Assembly (NCBI RefSeq): GCF_964340395.1
Contig: NC_135553.1
Span: 20,114,449 to 20,178,448, forward strand
Direction: 5' to 3'
DNA from: Glandiceps talaboti
Taxonomy: Eukaryota > Hemichordata > Enteropneusta > Spengelidae
DNA length: 64,000 nucleotides
Shown here: positions 1 through 12,190 of the stretch, in pieces
How positions within the stretch are numbered: the first letter of the stretch is position 1
Layout: the number at the start of each line of letters is the position of its first letter
The notes under the pieces: generated by a model
The model's input: only the letters and a program-made list of their open reading frames with translations
What the model was told of the DNA's origin: nothing
Databases searched by the model: none
Position numbers and translations under genes: made by a program

Positions 1-554
1 TTTAACTCTGTCTGTATATGATAGCGTTGCCGTACGTGAAACGAGATACAATATCCAAAGAATATAATATTGTAAACTATACGATAACAGAAAACAGTCA
101 AAGGATCTTTAACTATACTATTCAATGCAATAATATTTTTTCTGCTTGTATTTATTTTGTACGTTCTGTATATCTAACAATTATACAGCGCATTAAATAT
201 TCGTATGAAAGGTTTCATTTTTCTCCATGTTACTATACACATGTACGTTACTTGCTTTGATTAACTACTGTAACTGCTCTTATCTCAGAACACCATGTAT
301 AGCGTACAATGATCTACCGTCGTAACCTTGTCCACATCGACATCTTACGACAGCATGATCGGTAGGAGTAGGTCGGGATAATTTGTTCACTACTGGTTTG
401 GACGGTGCCGTAAAAGAGGCTATGGTTACGACGATGTTTGTAACCCAGTACTGACTACATGTAGATCATATAAGTATACTTCTGTTTCTATATATCTTTG
501 CTTCACTGCTTCAAGTATATCTAATTTACCTTCAACTTTGACCCCATTTTCGAT
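1..554. other. No gene recognised
   Basis: AT-rich sequence with only short chance reading frames. I see no splice-flanked exon, RNA gene or clear repeat before the foldback element that begins near 555. Confidence 0.5.
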
Positions 555-895
555 AGCTTTTAAAGTGGCCATATGGATGAGGATTGGGTATTTGTATGTT
601 TGGATTATTAATTCATGAAACAATTTTATCATGACGTCTTACTTGAAAAATCGATGTGAAACAACATATGCCAAGTCCTTGTTCGTAACTCAATAAATAG
701 TAAAAGATTAATAAAATATTTGTTATTGTATGTACAATGACAATTTTTTATAGCTTTTTTCAAAGTATTGAGTTACAAACACAGACTTGGTTGTTTCACA
801 TCGATTTGTCAAGTAGGAAGCCATGATTAAAATTTAATTGTTTTATAAATTAAAATCCAAAATAAATACCAATTTCTCATCCATATGACAACTTT
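555..895. repeat. Foldback (MITE-like) family A, copy 1
   Basis: Two arms of about 140 bp (555-700 and 757-895) are inverted copies of each other around an AT-rich centre near 728. Shared landmarks are a CATATGGATGAG block at the outer side, then TCGATGTGAAACAAC, then GTAACTCAATA near the centre. A second copy with the same order of blocks lies at 61693-61985, so this is a dispersed family and not a local accident. No reading frame is present, which fits a non-autonomous DNA element. Target-site duplications could not be assigned. Confidence 0.6.
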
Positions 896-1829
896 AAGTG
901 AAGGACTGATCTTAAGTCATACGAAAAAAAAGAACCAAGTGCGTCCCCTAATGCATGTCGTCTCATAGACTATTCATGAATACTCCTGTCTCCCGTATGT
1001 TTCAGCAAAAACAAGAACCAAACAAGCAAAACAAACAAACAAACAAACAAACAAACAAACTGTGGTTTCGAGAATAGTTCGTACTTTCATAATGTTTGAA
1101 ACAATGCCAGCACTAACTTCTTGTCGAAATCCTTTTACTTGGAAATTAAAGTATGCGACGTGTGTGTTTTGTCCTTGTCTGGTGGTCCGAGGTTTTGTTT
1201 CAGCTTTGCAATTTGACATGAGAAAAGCATTTTAATTGGATTAGTAGTTAATTGGTTGCTATAGTAGTAATCGCCGCAAACCGACCGTACACCTGACGGC
1301 AAAGTTAGTACACATTCATAACTTTTCGCGAGAGGATAATAGTCTTGCTCACAAGAATATTGCCTACCTGTAGACTTGAGAACGGCTATCAATACACTAT
1401 TCCACGTGCACTATCCTGATATTTTGAATCCGTAGGAACCACAGACAAGGAACCTGAGATAAAAATGTCAGTGAGGACTCGGATTAGTGATCTGAGGTGA
1501 GGATAACGGAATAGTGTATATACCGAAGGCCGTTCTCATCAAGTGTACAGGTAGGCTAACGAGAACACGAAACAGTCAACTGAAAGTATAGCGGCCTCTA
1601 ATCCCGGGCCTCTGATGACCCTGATAGGAGGACAGTCATGTTACACACCTCAGAAATTATGTTGATCAGAATGTCGTATTATCAGTAGACGATTTTTAGG
1701 TACTTTCACAGTCAGTTTTCAATACGATCTAGTCCACCTCTGATAAAATAACGTTCTGATGATCATCAGGCCTAATACAAAAATTGTGAGGTTCCGATTA
1801 CGCTCAATTTTACAATACGTTGGGGTAGG
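896..1829. other. No supported gene
   Basis: Apart from the CAAA array this stretch holds only an 85-codon open frame on the minus strand (1135-1392). It encodes a cysteine-containing peptide with no recognisable domain and no convincing splice sites. A short inverted match (AATACACTATTCC near 1390 and GGAATAGTGTAT near 1509) is present. Confidence 0.4.
1020..1060. repeat. (CAAA)n microsatellite
   Basis: About ten copies of a CAAA/AAAC unit. Confidence 0.9.
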
Positions 1830-2300
1830 TTTATTTTTTATTTTTTATTTTTTATTTTTTTATTATATATTTTTCCCAGTGGTGGCAGTCTCTGGATGGG
1901 TGGATGCCCATGCATGCTTGTCAGCGAAATTTCAAATGTATCCCCTTTCCCTGAATATTTCAATGAAAAACAACCCCCTTTTATAGTGAATCTGGAGAAA
2001 ATCACTGCAAAAAAAACCACTCCCTTATTTCCGAGTTTTACCTTCAAGGACACCTAATCCATACACCACACGTACACGGTTTGCCCTAATGTTTGAATAC
2101 TGTATTGTTTACCATAACAAGTCTGCTGACCTGATTAAGGAACACATACAATACACTTCTGAAAAAGTATCCCTTTTTATGTTTCCACGGACCTAGATGG
2201 CCGACGAAAAATACCCCCTTTTCCGTGAAATTTCGAACAAGCGTGCGTACCGACTTCGTCTGGATGGGAATGCAACCACTGGGATATTTTTTTTTCATGT
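1830..2300 (-). repeat. Remnant rich in KGxxF codons, probable dispersed repeat
   Basis: On the minus strand two open stretches in different frames (1838-2053 and 2086-2298) encode peptides built around recurring KG-x-x-F steps (KGVVFFA, KGGCFSL, KGDTFEI, KGVFFVG, KKGYFF). On the plus strand this appears as repeated CCCCCTTTT and CCCTTTTT blocks about 40-60 bp apart. The frames are broken against each other, so this is not an intact gene. It could be the remnant of a coding repeat or of a degenerate tandem repeat. I do not recognise the family. Confidence 0.35.
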
Positions 2301-2585
2301 GTGAGTGTCTAGTTCAGGTTTTCCATTGTTTTCCAAATGATCTCTGTGTTATTTTAGTTTCTTCCTATCAGATGTACAGCCATTGCAGATTGGAATAACA
2401 GTTTTATATTGTCTATTTAAGTTGATGTCAGTTTCCACATTCCACTCTTTCTCGTGAGACTTCACACAATTTTTGCGATTTTATTATTTTGTTCTCAAAT
2501 ACGTAAAACAGTTTAGGGTCGGCAATGAAAAGCTATAGGTGGGATCGGGTAACCGGAACCAAACAATTATTTTGTTTTACGCCTC
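2301..2585 (-). repeat. Dispersed repeat family B, copy 1 (reverse orientation)
   Basis: The reverse complement of this segment matches 59943-60195 and 63450-63836 over most of its length. Shared blocks, read from the high-coordinate end, are TTGTTTGGTTCCGGTTACCC, then TTTCACTGCCGACCCTAAAC, a GTCTCACGAGA block, and TTCCAATCTG. Only one terminus is seen here. Copy 3 shows both inverted ends, so the family looks like a non-autonomous DNA transposon. Confidence 0.65.
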
Positions 2586-4295
2586 AGCAGCATTGCCAGA
2601 CAAATAGTGCAGAGGTGGTACACCTGATGGCATTCCGTGGGTCATGTCAATAGACGGGGAAAACACGTGACATTCTTACCCTGCATTGATTGGTTGATTT
2701 ATGATGAGTAGATAATCTCCTCTCCTAGCTACCTGTCCTCACATGTACACGTATGCATTTACGTAAAGGAACTTAAGTATCAAAAATCGTAAATTAAATT
2801 TTATTAACCAACGCTTTGACATCGATTCTCATTAAAAGAGTTGTGTTGTTTCCAAATTAACAGATATCTCAAATCGTATGTGTATTGTCCTCAGTCTGCA
2901 GCAAATGTGACAAACACTCACCATTTTACTACTTCTCATAATACCCAACTCGTCAACGGAATGATGTTGATGCAGTCATCTACGCATATAGAGATGATTC
3001 AACTTTCGGTTCATTTTCATCATAAGGCAGCGCTTTACTTTTACTTTCACTTTGATGTTCGCCCTAGCTACGTACATAATTAGAAATTGTACGATCTCCG
3101 CCTTGAAGAATTTAATGCAATGTAGTTTTATTGTTTCTGATCATGAAGCAAGGAGAATGGTCGGATACTCCGTTCGATCGATCCTTTTATCATAGAAATA
3201 CACATTATATCAAATCATATCCCTATCGTTAAAGTGTTCATTAACTTGGCATACATCAAATGTCAATATCATTAATTGTGCATGTGATGAGACCAGTCCG
3301 TACCCTCTGACATCCGTGTCGATATTACCTAGTCACTGTGGCATTCAGTACGTCGAACATCCCGAGCTCATTAAAGACACGTCCGGGTACAAATAAATCG
3401 AAATACGTGGTACAAGTCGTAAGGCTAGTGTTTTCACATGCAACGCTTTCGTGTTCGACCATCGGGTACATACAAGAAACGCGAATTTCATACTATTTTC
3501 GCTGAAATTTGCATAAGTATGACGACCTTTTCCGTCATTCATTTCCCGCAGAGGGCGCCTGTATCATACCCCGATTCGATCACGTACATACTGTGATTAC
3601 TATATAGTTCGACTGACTCATTGCGTATTGAGTAAACGTCATTTATACTACTGCGGACAACCACATACTAGGCGTTGCTGATTAACCAACGATAGAGCAG
3701 CCACGTTATCGATAAAAAAAAACCACAGTCATCTTCCATATATGCCATCCTTCCCATGCCATCCACGGTGTGTGCAAAGGTGAAGTGTTCTCCAAGCGAA
3801 TATACACGAGAGATACAGAGCTGTGAACGACACTCGTAGTGAGGTCGATTAACGGACAACTAACTGTATGCAGACAGGGTGAATAATGGTACAGAATTTA
3901 TATGAAAGTGTGTCGAAGTGATGTGTTGATGCGTTATATCTTTTCCTGAAATCGCTGAACCGTATTGCTTTCTTACATTTATAGCTCAGGTGACCGTCAT
4001 CCGTCACGTGACTTGACAGAACGTCTGACATATTCGTATGTTTTCCGAGACAGCCATCTCCAAACTCATTTACGTAAATTGAATTACATGTCCATTTTTA
4101 ACAAACGTTTTACTTCCTGCATTTGTAAAATTGCGGTTACAAAAAGTACTTATGATATTGGAATGATTTCGAGTGTTTGTTTTTTTTTGATAATCGTTGC
4201 AGCGAATATAGGGCATGTAAAACAAGAATGTGAAATAAGTGACTATCATCGTCACAGCGTTCCTCTCAGCTCTTATCTCTAAAATTCCCGTTGCC
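2586..4295. other. No gene recognised; upstream region of the PPxY membrane protein gene
   Basis: Contains only short frames in both strands. The 5' untranslated exon and promoter of the gene that starts at 4296 must lie here, or be absent if transcription starts close to the ATG. No TATA box stands out. Confidence 0.4.
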
Positions 4296-5991
4296 ATGGC
4301 GGCACATCAAACACCAGATGAACTCTCACATTTTGAGAACTCTCAGGAAGGTGTGCCCAATACGAACGACCAATCAGAAGAGATAGAGTTCACTGGCGTA
4401 GGGGACGGTATTTTGCAGCAGAGGAACGGGAGACAGTGTAGTACGCAATGGCAATGCAGGGCTAGCGTATTACCTATCCCAACATTTTGGGTCGCCTACA
4501 ACAACACGAGAATGCGGTATAATCCTTCTAGTCTTCGTGCAGGTCTGACCTCCGCTGCCGTTAACGGCGTCGGATTGTTTTTCTTTGCGTTATTTTTCAT
4601 TCTTGTCGGCGTGTTTATGGTAGCTCTCAGTAAAGAACCGCCAATTAATGTTTTAGGACCCATTTCAATCGGTTGTGGAGCATTTCTGTCGGTTACTGCC
4701 TTGGTATCTTACATGTGCCAAAGAAGAAAAAAATCATCAAACTCACTAAGTTTACCAACAGAGACTGTCACCAGTTTTCAAACTGTCCCCATGGTTACGA
4801 CTACATGGATGGGTCAATTCCCACCTGGATATACGGAAAGGTATGTATTATTATTTGTGTGTATTATTATTTGGGTGTATTATTTGCACTCTCAATGAAA
4901 TCATAATAGTAAACACGGGTGAATGCAGGTCAAAGGTGAAAGGGCGTGTACATCTACATGTCAGTCACGTACAAACTGTGAGTTTGTCTTCATACTGTTG
5001 TCTATGTGCCATAATGTGTTTACTATTATATTCCAAAGTCCTGTTTTGAATAGTCATCGACCATTGTTCGGCGAAAGCGAAACACACACACTATATATAT
5101 TTATGGCATCAGTTCAATAAACTAAACCAAACCGAGTATGTGGTATTTGAACGATTGAGGTCACAGGGTAGGCCAATTAATCAAATTCAGTTTGATAAGG
5201 CCCGGCGAACAAACGCTCAGATTTCAGCTTCGAACTCACTGTAATCGTCTTGTCATGCGTGTAGTGTTCGACTATTGTAATGACTATAGATAGATTATGG
5301 TTGGGGGTTTTATTGATTAATTGATCGATCAATCAATTGCCACAGATAAATCACTTGATTGACTGACTAAGCAACTAATGGATAGAAGAATGTATGAAGA
5401 TTGAATTGATTCATTCATTCATTCTTTCATTCGTTGATCGATCGATTGATCAATTGCGTTTGTGATCTAGTAACACAAATATTTTATTGGTTTATTCCAT
5501 GACCTAGTTCCCAACTTAATCAATAAAGATACGATAGATTTAGAATAGTTTGGGGTAAATCTATTTTTAGAGAAGTCTGTCCGGTGGCCGAATCTGTGTC
5601 TTTACTGCACGGCTATACAAGCGTTGTAGGGTTGCAGATTCGGTCATTGAAAATGGACACTGAGGCTAGCATAGTAGCGTTAACGTTCAGCTGATGGATG
5701 GATGGATGGATGGATGGAGGGAGGGAGGGAGGGAGGGAGTTGGAAGGAGAGAGGTAGTCGGGGAGGGGAGGGATGGATTCATTCATTCATTCATTCATTC
5801 ATTTATTCATTCATTCATTCATTCATTCAATGCGATTTGAACTGATTTTCTTTCTTTGCAGAGACCAGTCACTGCAACCAGTTGCGCCTCCTGAATACAT
5901 TAGTCAGGCCCCACCGGAATATGAGGACGGTGTCAAGGACAGCATACCCCCACCAACTTACGACGAAGCAACAAAGCCGACCATCGTATGA
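4296..5991 (+). CDS. Two-pass membrane protein with four PPxY motifs (two exons)
   Basis: Coding exons are 4296-4840 and 5862-5991, joined in frame (AG|A makes Arg182) over a 1,021-bp GT-AG intron with donor GTATGT and a TTTCTTTGCAG acceptor. They give 224 residues. The chosen ATG sits in GCCATGG, an ideal Kozak context; the open frame runs upstream but without another ATG. An acidic N-terminus (1-60) with a small Cys pair (C48, C54) is followed by hydrophobic helices at about 89-112 and 118-141, a basic stop (QRRKK), then a cytosolic tail with PPGY (176-179), PPEY (191-194), PPEY (199-202) and PPTY (212-215). PPxY motifs bind WW domains, typically of NEDD4-type ubiquitin ligases, so a role as adaptor or trafficked substrate is inferred. 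The layout recalls small PPxY membrane proteins of vertebrates, but I cannot assign an orthologue. AATAAA lies 33 nt after the stop. Confidence 0.85.
5694..5829. repeat. GGAT/GGAG and ATTC microsatellites at the intron 3' end
   Basis: A (GGAT)n run passes into (GGAG)n at 5694-5740, then (ATTC)n runs over 5776-5829. The latter ends about 30 bp before the splice acceptor of the PPxY protein gene, so length changes here would move the branch-point region. Confidence 0.9.
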
Positions 5992-6023
5992 TTGTGTGAC
6001 GGTCCAGTGCTTTTGATGTCAAC

Positions 6024-6029
6024 AATAAA
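6024..6029 (+). promoter_or_regulatory. Polyadenylation signal AATAAA
   Basis: Canonical hexamer 33 nt downstream of the TGA of the PPxY membrane protein gene, giving a very short 3' UTR. Confidence 0.75.
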
Positions 6030-6060
6030 ATGAACAACACTTAAGACATTACACAATGTG

Positions 6061-6069
6061 TATATATAC

Positions 6070-6128
<59 letters not shown>

Positions 6129-6144
6129 ATACATATATATTTAT
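6061..6144. repeat. (TA)n microsatellite
   Basis: Nearly pure TA dinucleotides with small interruptions, just past the polyadenylation signal. Confidence 0.9.
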
Positions 6145-6342
6145 ACTGTAAACCTGGAAATGTTCGCGTATTAAAGATTTATTTTCGCTAATTTCGCTAC
6201 AAAACAAAAACGCGAAAGTAAGTAGTAGCGAAAATATATATTTCTGCATAATGCAATGTACCAGTATGGTTATTAGTGAAAATTAATCTTTGTGAACTAC
6301 ATGAAGACTGTAAAATCGCAAAATTTTCTAGTCGTGAAAATA

Positions 6343-6396
6343 TACATACATACATACATACATACATACATACATACATACATACATACATACATA
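6343..6396. repeat. (CATA)n microsatellite
   Basis: About thirteen CATA units. Confidence 0.9.
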
Positions 6397-6399
6397 CTT

Positions 6400-7834
6400 G
6401 TATCTGCTCTTGATGTCATTGGACTAATCTCTGGTGAAAAAACTTACGCTATACCTAGCAAGGCTATTTACAGAGGGACTTTTTTTCACAAGTAACTCCT
6501 TTACAATGAAATATTTTTACCAAGATATGTATCACTGAAATGGCTTCTAACTTGTTTCACATTTTTTGTTAAAAATGAACACACAGCAGCTGCAGCACGG
6601 TTCCTCATATCATTTGACAGCAACAACTTTACTACATAGTAATCGTATACGTAAGTTAAAACCTTAAGTTTCGTATTTTGAACTTTTCAGTGTGTTTTTT
6701 TAACGACTTTAACGATGAATGCAGCTGTGGAATATTTACATCTTGTTGATAACTGTAAATATAACCTAGTAGTAATTAACCTAAAAATCCCGCGTACCCT
6801 GCACTGCACTGACCCCCGCGGCCCCGTTTCCTAAATTAATGTCCATGTTTACCTCACAAGAAATAGGTCACGTCACCTCGACTGCATGCCAGCTGTGCTT
6901 TCAAAAGAGACGGTGCGTACTACGCATGCTTAATAGTAGTGTCGACATTAATACCTATGTAATTTATTTAAATTTATCTAAATTTCTATAGTGACGTCAG
7001 GGGATAGGGATCACATAGATTAATAAGTACTTACAAATAGTTAGTCGTAGATGTTAGCCATTGTGGTGTATATTTTCAAATCAGTTCTGGTACGAAAAAG
7101 ACATATTTTGTGTACAAATTTTAATGTACAGAAAACTTTGAGTTCAGAAAGTTTCAGTAACTGTTACATAATACCTTTCCAAAATAGAAATTAACCAAAT
7201 GTGTCACAACTTTATAAATTATATAACAAAATGGCGAATGTGGTGTAATAGATACACAAATCATTTGATATTTACACATCATAATAAATGGGCTATTGTT
7301 ACTACATAATTATAACTTATTATTGATTGTATTACACAAATCAAAAGTAATGAGTGTATATTTCTATATAACATTAAAATGTAACCCGCTGTGCTTGTAT
7401 CTTTTGTTCATCTGTTTTTAATTTGTATGTCAATGTTTAAACATTTTTAGTTTTGGTGTCCAGTACAAATCGAAAGTACGAGCATTGGCCATTAGTCATG
7501 ATTGTAAGATATAACATTTATGTCTCGACATACTAGCTAAGGTAGTGGCAGTACTTCACTCGCTGTACATATTTTTGTCTATAATAAAATACCGTAACTA
7601 TATAAATTATATCAGTGTATTCCATCTGGCTTCTAAGTGTATTGTGTCTTTATGTGTTACATTATGAGTGATGAGTGATGAATGATTGTACATCACAATT
7701 TGTCTACATACCTACCTCTGTGCCTGTGTGTGTCTGTGTCTGCGTCTGTCTGACAGTGTGTGTCTGTCATACTGTCTATCTGTATGTTTATCTCTGTTTC
7801 CGACTCTGTCTCTCTCTCTGTTTGTGTCTGTCTG

Positions 7835-7837
<3 letters not shown>
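6400..7837. other. No gene recognised
   Basis: AT-rich intergenic DNA. I see no extended frame, RNA gene or matching repeat in it. Confidence 0.5.

Positions 7838-7921
<84 letters not shown>
7838..7921. repeat. (CT)n microsatellite
   Basis: About 40 uninterrupted CT units. A TGTC/TGTG-rich stretch at 7720-7837 leads into it. Confidence 0.95.
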
Positions 7922-7926
<5 letters not shown>

Positions 7927-8299
7927 ACGCAATAAATATGGACAGACTGTATATATATTATTCAATATTATTGCAAGTTCAAATCTGTCTTGTAAGTTAC
8001 GCTTTCATTAGGAGATTGTACCTGCTGACGTAACTCGGGTGGTTACACGTCAAGATGTAAATTGATCTGTGTGTACACAAGTAATTAGGATTGCAAGACA
8101 CTTCTATAGTTTAATTGATAGTCAACTTGTGAATCTCTGATAATAATACAGATTGGCAATAATAGATAGTACCCTGGATTAGGTATATAGTGAAAGGAAT
8201 ATGGTTACCAGAACAGTGATTTCTATTTGACGTGGTTTTATGTATTGAATTCTATTATAAACATGTAGTTCGATACCGTATAAGCTCGTACATAAATTT

Positions 8300-8612
8300 T
8301 ACGTGTTGTGTTGTGGTGTTGTGGTGTGTTGTGTTGTGTTGTGTTGTGGTGTGGTGTGGTGTGGTGTGGTGTGGAGTGGTGCGGTTTGGTTTGGTTTGGT
8401 GTGTTGCGTTGTGTGGTGTGGTGTGGTGTGGTGTGATGGTGTGCAGTGTTGTGCTGTTTTGTGGTGTTGTGTTGCGTTTCGTTGTACCTTGTTGTTTGTT
8501 TTGTTTTGTTTTGTTTTGTTTTGTTGTATTGTGCTGTGTTGTGGTGTGGTGTGTTGTGTTGTGTTGTGTTGTGTTGTGTTGTGTTGTGTTGTGTTGTGTT
8601 GTGTCGTGTCGT
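8300..8612. repeat. GTGTT/GGTGT satellite-like array
   Basis: Pentamers GTGTT, GGTGT, GGTTT and TTTTG alternate in blocks over about 310 bp. Both strands are open in several frames only because the repeat lacks stops; no protein is implied. 7922-8299, between this and the CT array, shows nothing. Confidence 0.9.
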
Positions 8613-8984
8613 ATCACTCGTATGGTGTAAGATATTGTATTTGCGTGGCATGGCGCATGGTACTGTATTGTAACGCATCGCATCACATCGCTTGGCATGG
8701 CATGGCATAGTATTGTATTGTATTACATTCACAATAGTTTCGTTTAAAAGCTTGTAAATGTTCAAATGAATGAAAATAGATTTACATTTTTTTTTAAGTT
8801 GCATGAACTTTATGCGTTTCTGGACAATTTTAATTTCAACAGATGTACTTTGGTGTACCTGACATATCATTTGATTCATTGTGTTCTATTTTTAGAGTGT
8901 GAAATGCAATACCGCAGATTATCATGTTGACAGTTAACATGTCACATTTAAATGTCAGGGTTGTACCATTAAATATTTAACTGT

Positions 8985-9355
8985 ATCGTGTTGTGTTGTG
9001 TTGTGTTGTGTTGTGTTGTGTTGTGTTGTGTTGTGTTGTGTTGTGTTGTATTGTGTTGTGTTGTGTTTTGTGTTGCAGTATATTTATATTGGACTGTACT
9101 GTACTGAACTGCACTGCACTGTACTGTGCTGTGCTGTGCTGTGCTGTACTGTACTGTACTGTACTGTACTGTGTTGTGCTGTGCTGTACTGTGCTGTGCT
9201 GTACTGTGCTCCGCTGTGTTGCAGTGTGGGCACGTATTGTAGTGTAGTGCAGTGTAGTGTGGTGTAGTGTAGTGTAGTGTAGTGTAGTGTAGTGTAGTGT
9301 AGTGTAGTGTGTGTAGTGTGCTGTGCTGTGCTGTGCTGTGCTGTGCTGTGCTGTA
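8985..9355. repeat. Block-structured pentamer array GTGTT, TGTAC/TGTGC, GTAGT, GTGCT
   Basis: Three related pentamers succeed each other: (GTGTT)n at 8985-9070, (CTGTA/CTGTG)n at 9090-9215 and (GTAGT)n at 9240-9320, ending in (GTGCT)n near 9350. They differ by one or two substitutions, as expected when variants of one pentamer expand separately. Confidence 0.9.
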
Positions 9356-10055
9356 GTCGGTGTAATTGTCCTTTTGTTTGTTGTCCTTTCAACAAATTTA
9401 AACTCCTGTGTGTTTCCTTATATATCTAGCGTTACACATAAAATGTTGTAGATCTACGTAATGGATCCGGTAGCAATTCAAATACATGTAATGAATTCTT
9501 CTGACCCTCAATCTATGGTATGAATGGAATGACACCAATGCCTCATGTGATGTTGTTATGTTCATGGTGACAAAACCGCCATTTTGAAGGAAAATACAAT
9601 ATTCAGAAATGCTCTCTAGATTCAATCAATTTATTTTTATTTGTGATTTCTTGTGAAAAAAAAATTGAGAAAAAAAATGTTTCACTAAAGGTTATGGAGT
9701 GTACAACCTGTGGTGGATTGAGAACTTTTTATACCACACATGACACGTACGTCACGTGGTAAACAGCTGACTATGTTTCCTGTGGATACAAGCCAGGAGA
9801 TAAAACTATTTCCACACTTGGTGAGTACGTGAAGTGTCAATATTGAGCTCTGTTTCGCAGAATTTGGAAGCTACTAGGAATTGTTGTTTTGTTTGTCGGT
9901 ATTTTAGTTAAAGGCAGAGTCGTTGATCTTGTAGAGGAAGTAGTTCACCATGGAATGAGTATAACAGCTGTATTGCAGGTTGCAGTCCCGAGATGTACGT
10001 CTGAAAAATATATTGACTCAAAGTTTAAATGTATCGAAGATTATACTCAGGGGTT
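9356..10055. other. No supported gene
   Basis: A short ATG frame at about 9773-9822 runs into a good donor (TTG|GTGAGTACG), preceded by a TTTTTATA stretch and a CACGTGG box. It could be a first coding exon but nothing downstream supports it. Confidence 0.3.
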
Positions 10056-10304
<249 letters not shown>

Positions 10305-10324
10305 CCATCCAACATTGTCCAATA

Positions 10325-10485
10325 ACAGAAGGCCTAGGGTTCAATGTTAGTGTATGTAGGAGGAAACCGGAGTATCTGGGCAAAACCTGCGTCGGTCGGT
10401 ATGGTAGCTATAGTCAAACTGAACGACACTCTTCTTACTTACAGCGCATGCGTGATAAATTTAATCAAACCCTCGAAGAGGCAAG
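10325..10485 (+). repeat. Dispersed repeat family C, copy 1
   Basis: Matches the reverse complement of 62870-62995. Shared blocks in order: GTTCAATGTTAGTG, GGAGGAAACCGGAGTA, AAAACCTGCGT, CTGAACGACACTCTTCTTAC and AAATTTAATCAAACCC. A GGAGGAAACCGGAGTACC core of this kind is, from memory, frequent in repeats of marine invertebrates. The class is not determined. Confidence 0.6.
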
Positions 10486-10723
10486 TGGTTTAACAACTCA
10501 GTTACCGACAAGCCCTTGGTTGGCGATGTCTTTTCTGTAGTGGCCTGAGGTGAGGTGCACCGCCAAGATAAATTATCAATAAACTTTGAAGAATATGCTA
10601 GTCTCGGTTACTCGGACTCTCTGACTTCCGCCACCCCCAACAGAGAAGAGAGCCCCCCAGTGGCAGGGCCTGGGTAACCGAGACTACTATAGTGTAGGTT
10701 CTTGTGCTGAGACTCATGTCAGT

Positions 10724-10994
10724 CGTACCACAGGCATTTGTTTCCCGAGTTATGTCTCAAAATATTTCTATCAGAATACAATAAAATAATACTACAATAA
10801 GGGGTAACATTCCACTTGTTTCTGTGATCGCGCAGGTAGTGAGTGAACCTGCGCGACAACAGAAACAAGTGGAATGTTACCCCTTTCACATATAGTTGGC
10901 TAAATACGTCAATATTAATGATATTATCGCCATGTTCAATTCTGGTAGAAATATTCTGAGACATAACTGGGAAAACAAATGCCTGTGAGTCGTA
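10724..10994. repeat. Foldback element of about 270 bp
   Basis: An outer inverted pair (10724-10780 with 10930-10994, around CAGGCATTTGTTT and ATGTCTCA) encloses an inner near-perfect pair (10800-10840 with 10843-10883, around TAACATTCCACTTGTTTCTG). The small loop is centred near 10841. The whole segment could fold into one long hairpin. It looks like a MITE; no second copy was noticed in this window. Confidence 0.65.
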
Positions 10995-11479
10995 TGTGTG
11001 TATAGAAACATAATGGTAGGTATCATCTGAACGTATAACAAACCTGAAAAGTATATTAATAGTATATACACAATGTACTCGACTTTCGACAACTTGGCTT
11101 ACACTGGATATTGCAATTGGGAACTAAAGTTGTATCTCTACACTTGATGAAGAGATTATAGTTGATTGAAATTGGTAGAACCACCATGTGTCTATACATT
11201 GTCTTGCATACAATTTATTTATTACAAGGACTTTATTTTTCCTGAATGTATAAAAATTGTCCCCTAATATCAGTCATCAATTATAGTTTATACTCAGTAA
11301 GTGTCGCATACATGTAAGCTTAATATCGATAAGAAAAGTTCACACGCTGTAAGCTTATAGCTAACAATATTTGACTTACCCGGCTGTGAAATCAACAATC
11401 AATCAAATCAAAGTCAGGTTTGTGGACGGAAAAAGATATAATCAAATCATTGAGACCTGTGAAGGACAGCTAGAAATCC
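10995..11479. other. No gene recognised
   Basis: AT-rich sequence without extended frames or visible repeats. Confidence 0.45.
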
Positions 11480-12190
11480 ACAGGCACAATTTCATGAATT
11501 TACGTACAGGACGTGCATGTCTGTAACAGGTCCTATGCAGATCTTGTAACAGGGTATGTGAAAACAAGGGCTGTTACAGTGTCTGTAAATTTGACAGACA
11601 TGTAACAGGTATGTTGGCACAGGCATGGATGCAGGTGTGTGATTTCAGAATGTATACAATGCTGTCATCACATGATCGAAACAGGAATGTACACACATTA
11701 AACAGATGTATATCCAGAGATGTGTGTACAAGCTCCGGTCCATTGTAGGGTCTGTCAATGTTATCAGATTTCAGGACTGTATTCATAGACATGTAACAGG
11801 CCTGTTGGTACAGTATGTGGTTATGTATACGGATATGTAATTTTCTGAAAGTATCTCACAAATTGATAGTAACATTTTAAACACACGTACAAATTTAAAA
11901 CATGCTACATTATGATAAAATCATACCTGTGAACACACCTGTGTGCACATCCATGTCTACAGTCCTGTACGCACAGGTACATGTGGAAAAGACAGACCGT
12001 GATGACATGCATGTACACAAACATGTACCCACAGCAATGTATACAGTAATGTAGCCACACCTCTGTTGACAGGCCTGTTGTTACCGTTATGTTATACATG
12101 TTCCCATGTGCCGTCTTTGCTGGCACAGACCTGTACCACAGGAATGTTACAGGGTTGCACATGACCTGTTTCAGGGACAACATTTTGTTT
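11480..12190. repeat. Cryptic degenerate repeat, period about 12 bp (ACAGG..TGT)
   Basis: For about 700 bp, ACAGG or its complement CCTGT recurs every 11-14 bp, usually followed by an ATGT or TGTAC step. Clear runs are near 11575-11640, 11755-11820 and 11930-12090. Because ACAGGCCTGT is itself a palindrome the pattern appears on both strands. No unit is exactly conserved, so simple tandem-repeat masking may miss it. A 109-codon minus-strand frame here is explained by this composition. Confidence 0.5.

Noticed and set aside
1135-1392. Minus-strand frame with several cysteines as a possible exon
   Set aside because: No domain, no good acceptor/donor pair and no second copy to test conservation.
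7675-8033. Ser/Leu-repeat frames
   Set aside because: Translations of the (CT)n array.
8232-9395. Long frames on both strands (up to 213 codons)
   Set aside because: They translate pentamer repeats (GTGTT, GTAGT) that happen to lack stops.
9773-9822. Possible first coding exon ending in TTG|GTGAGTACG
   Set aside because: A single short frame with a good donor is expected by chance in 64 kb, and no downstream exon in matching phase was found.
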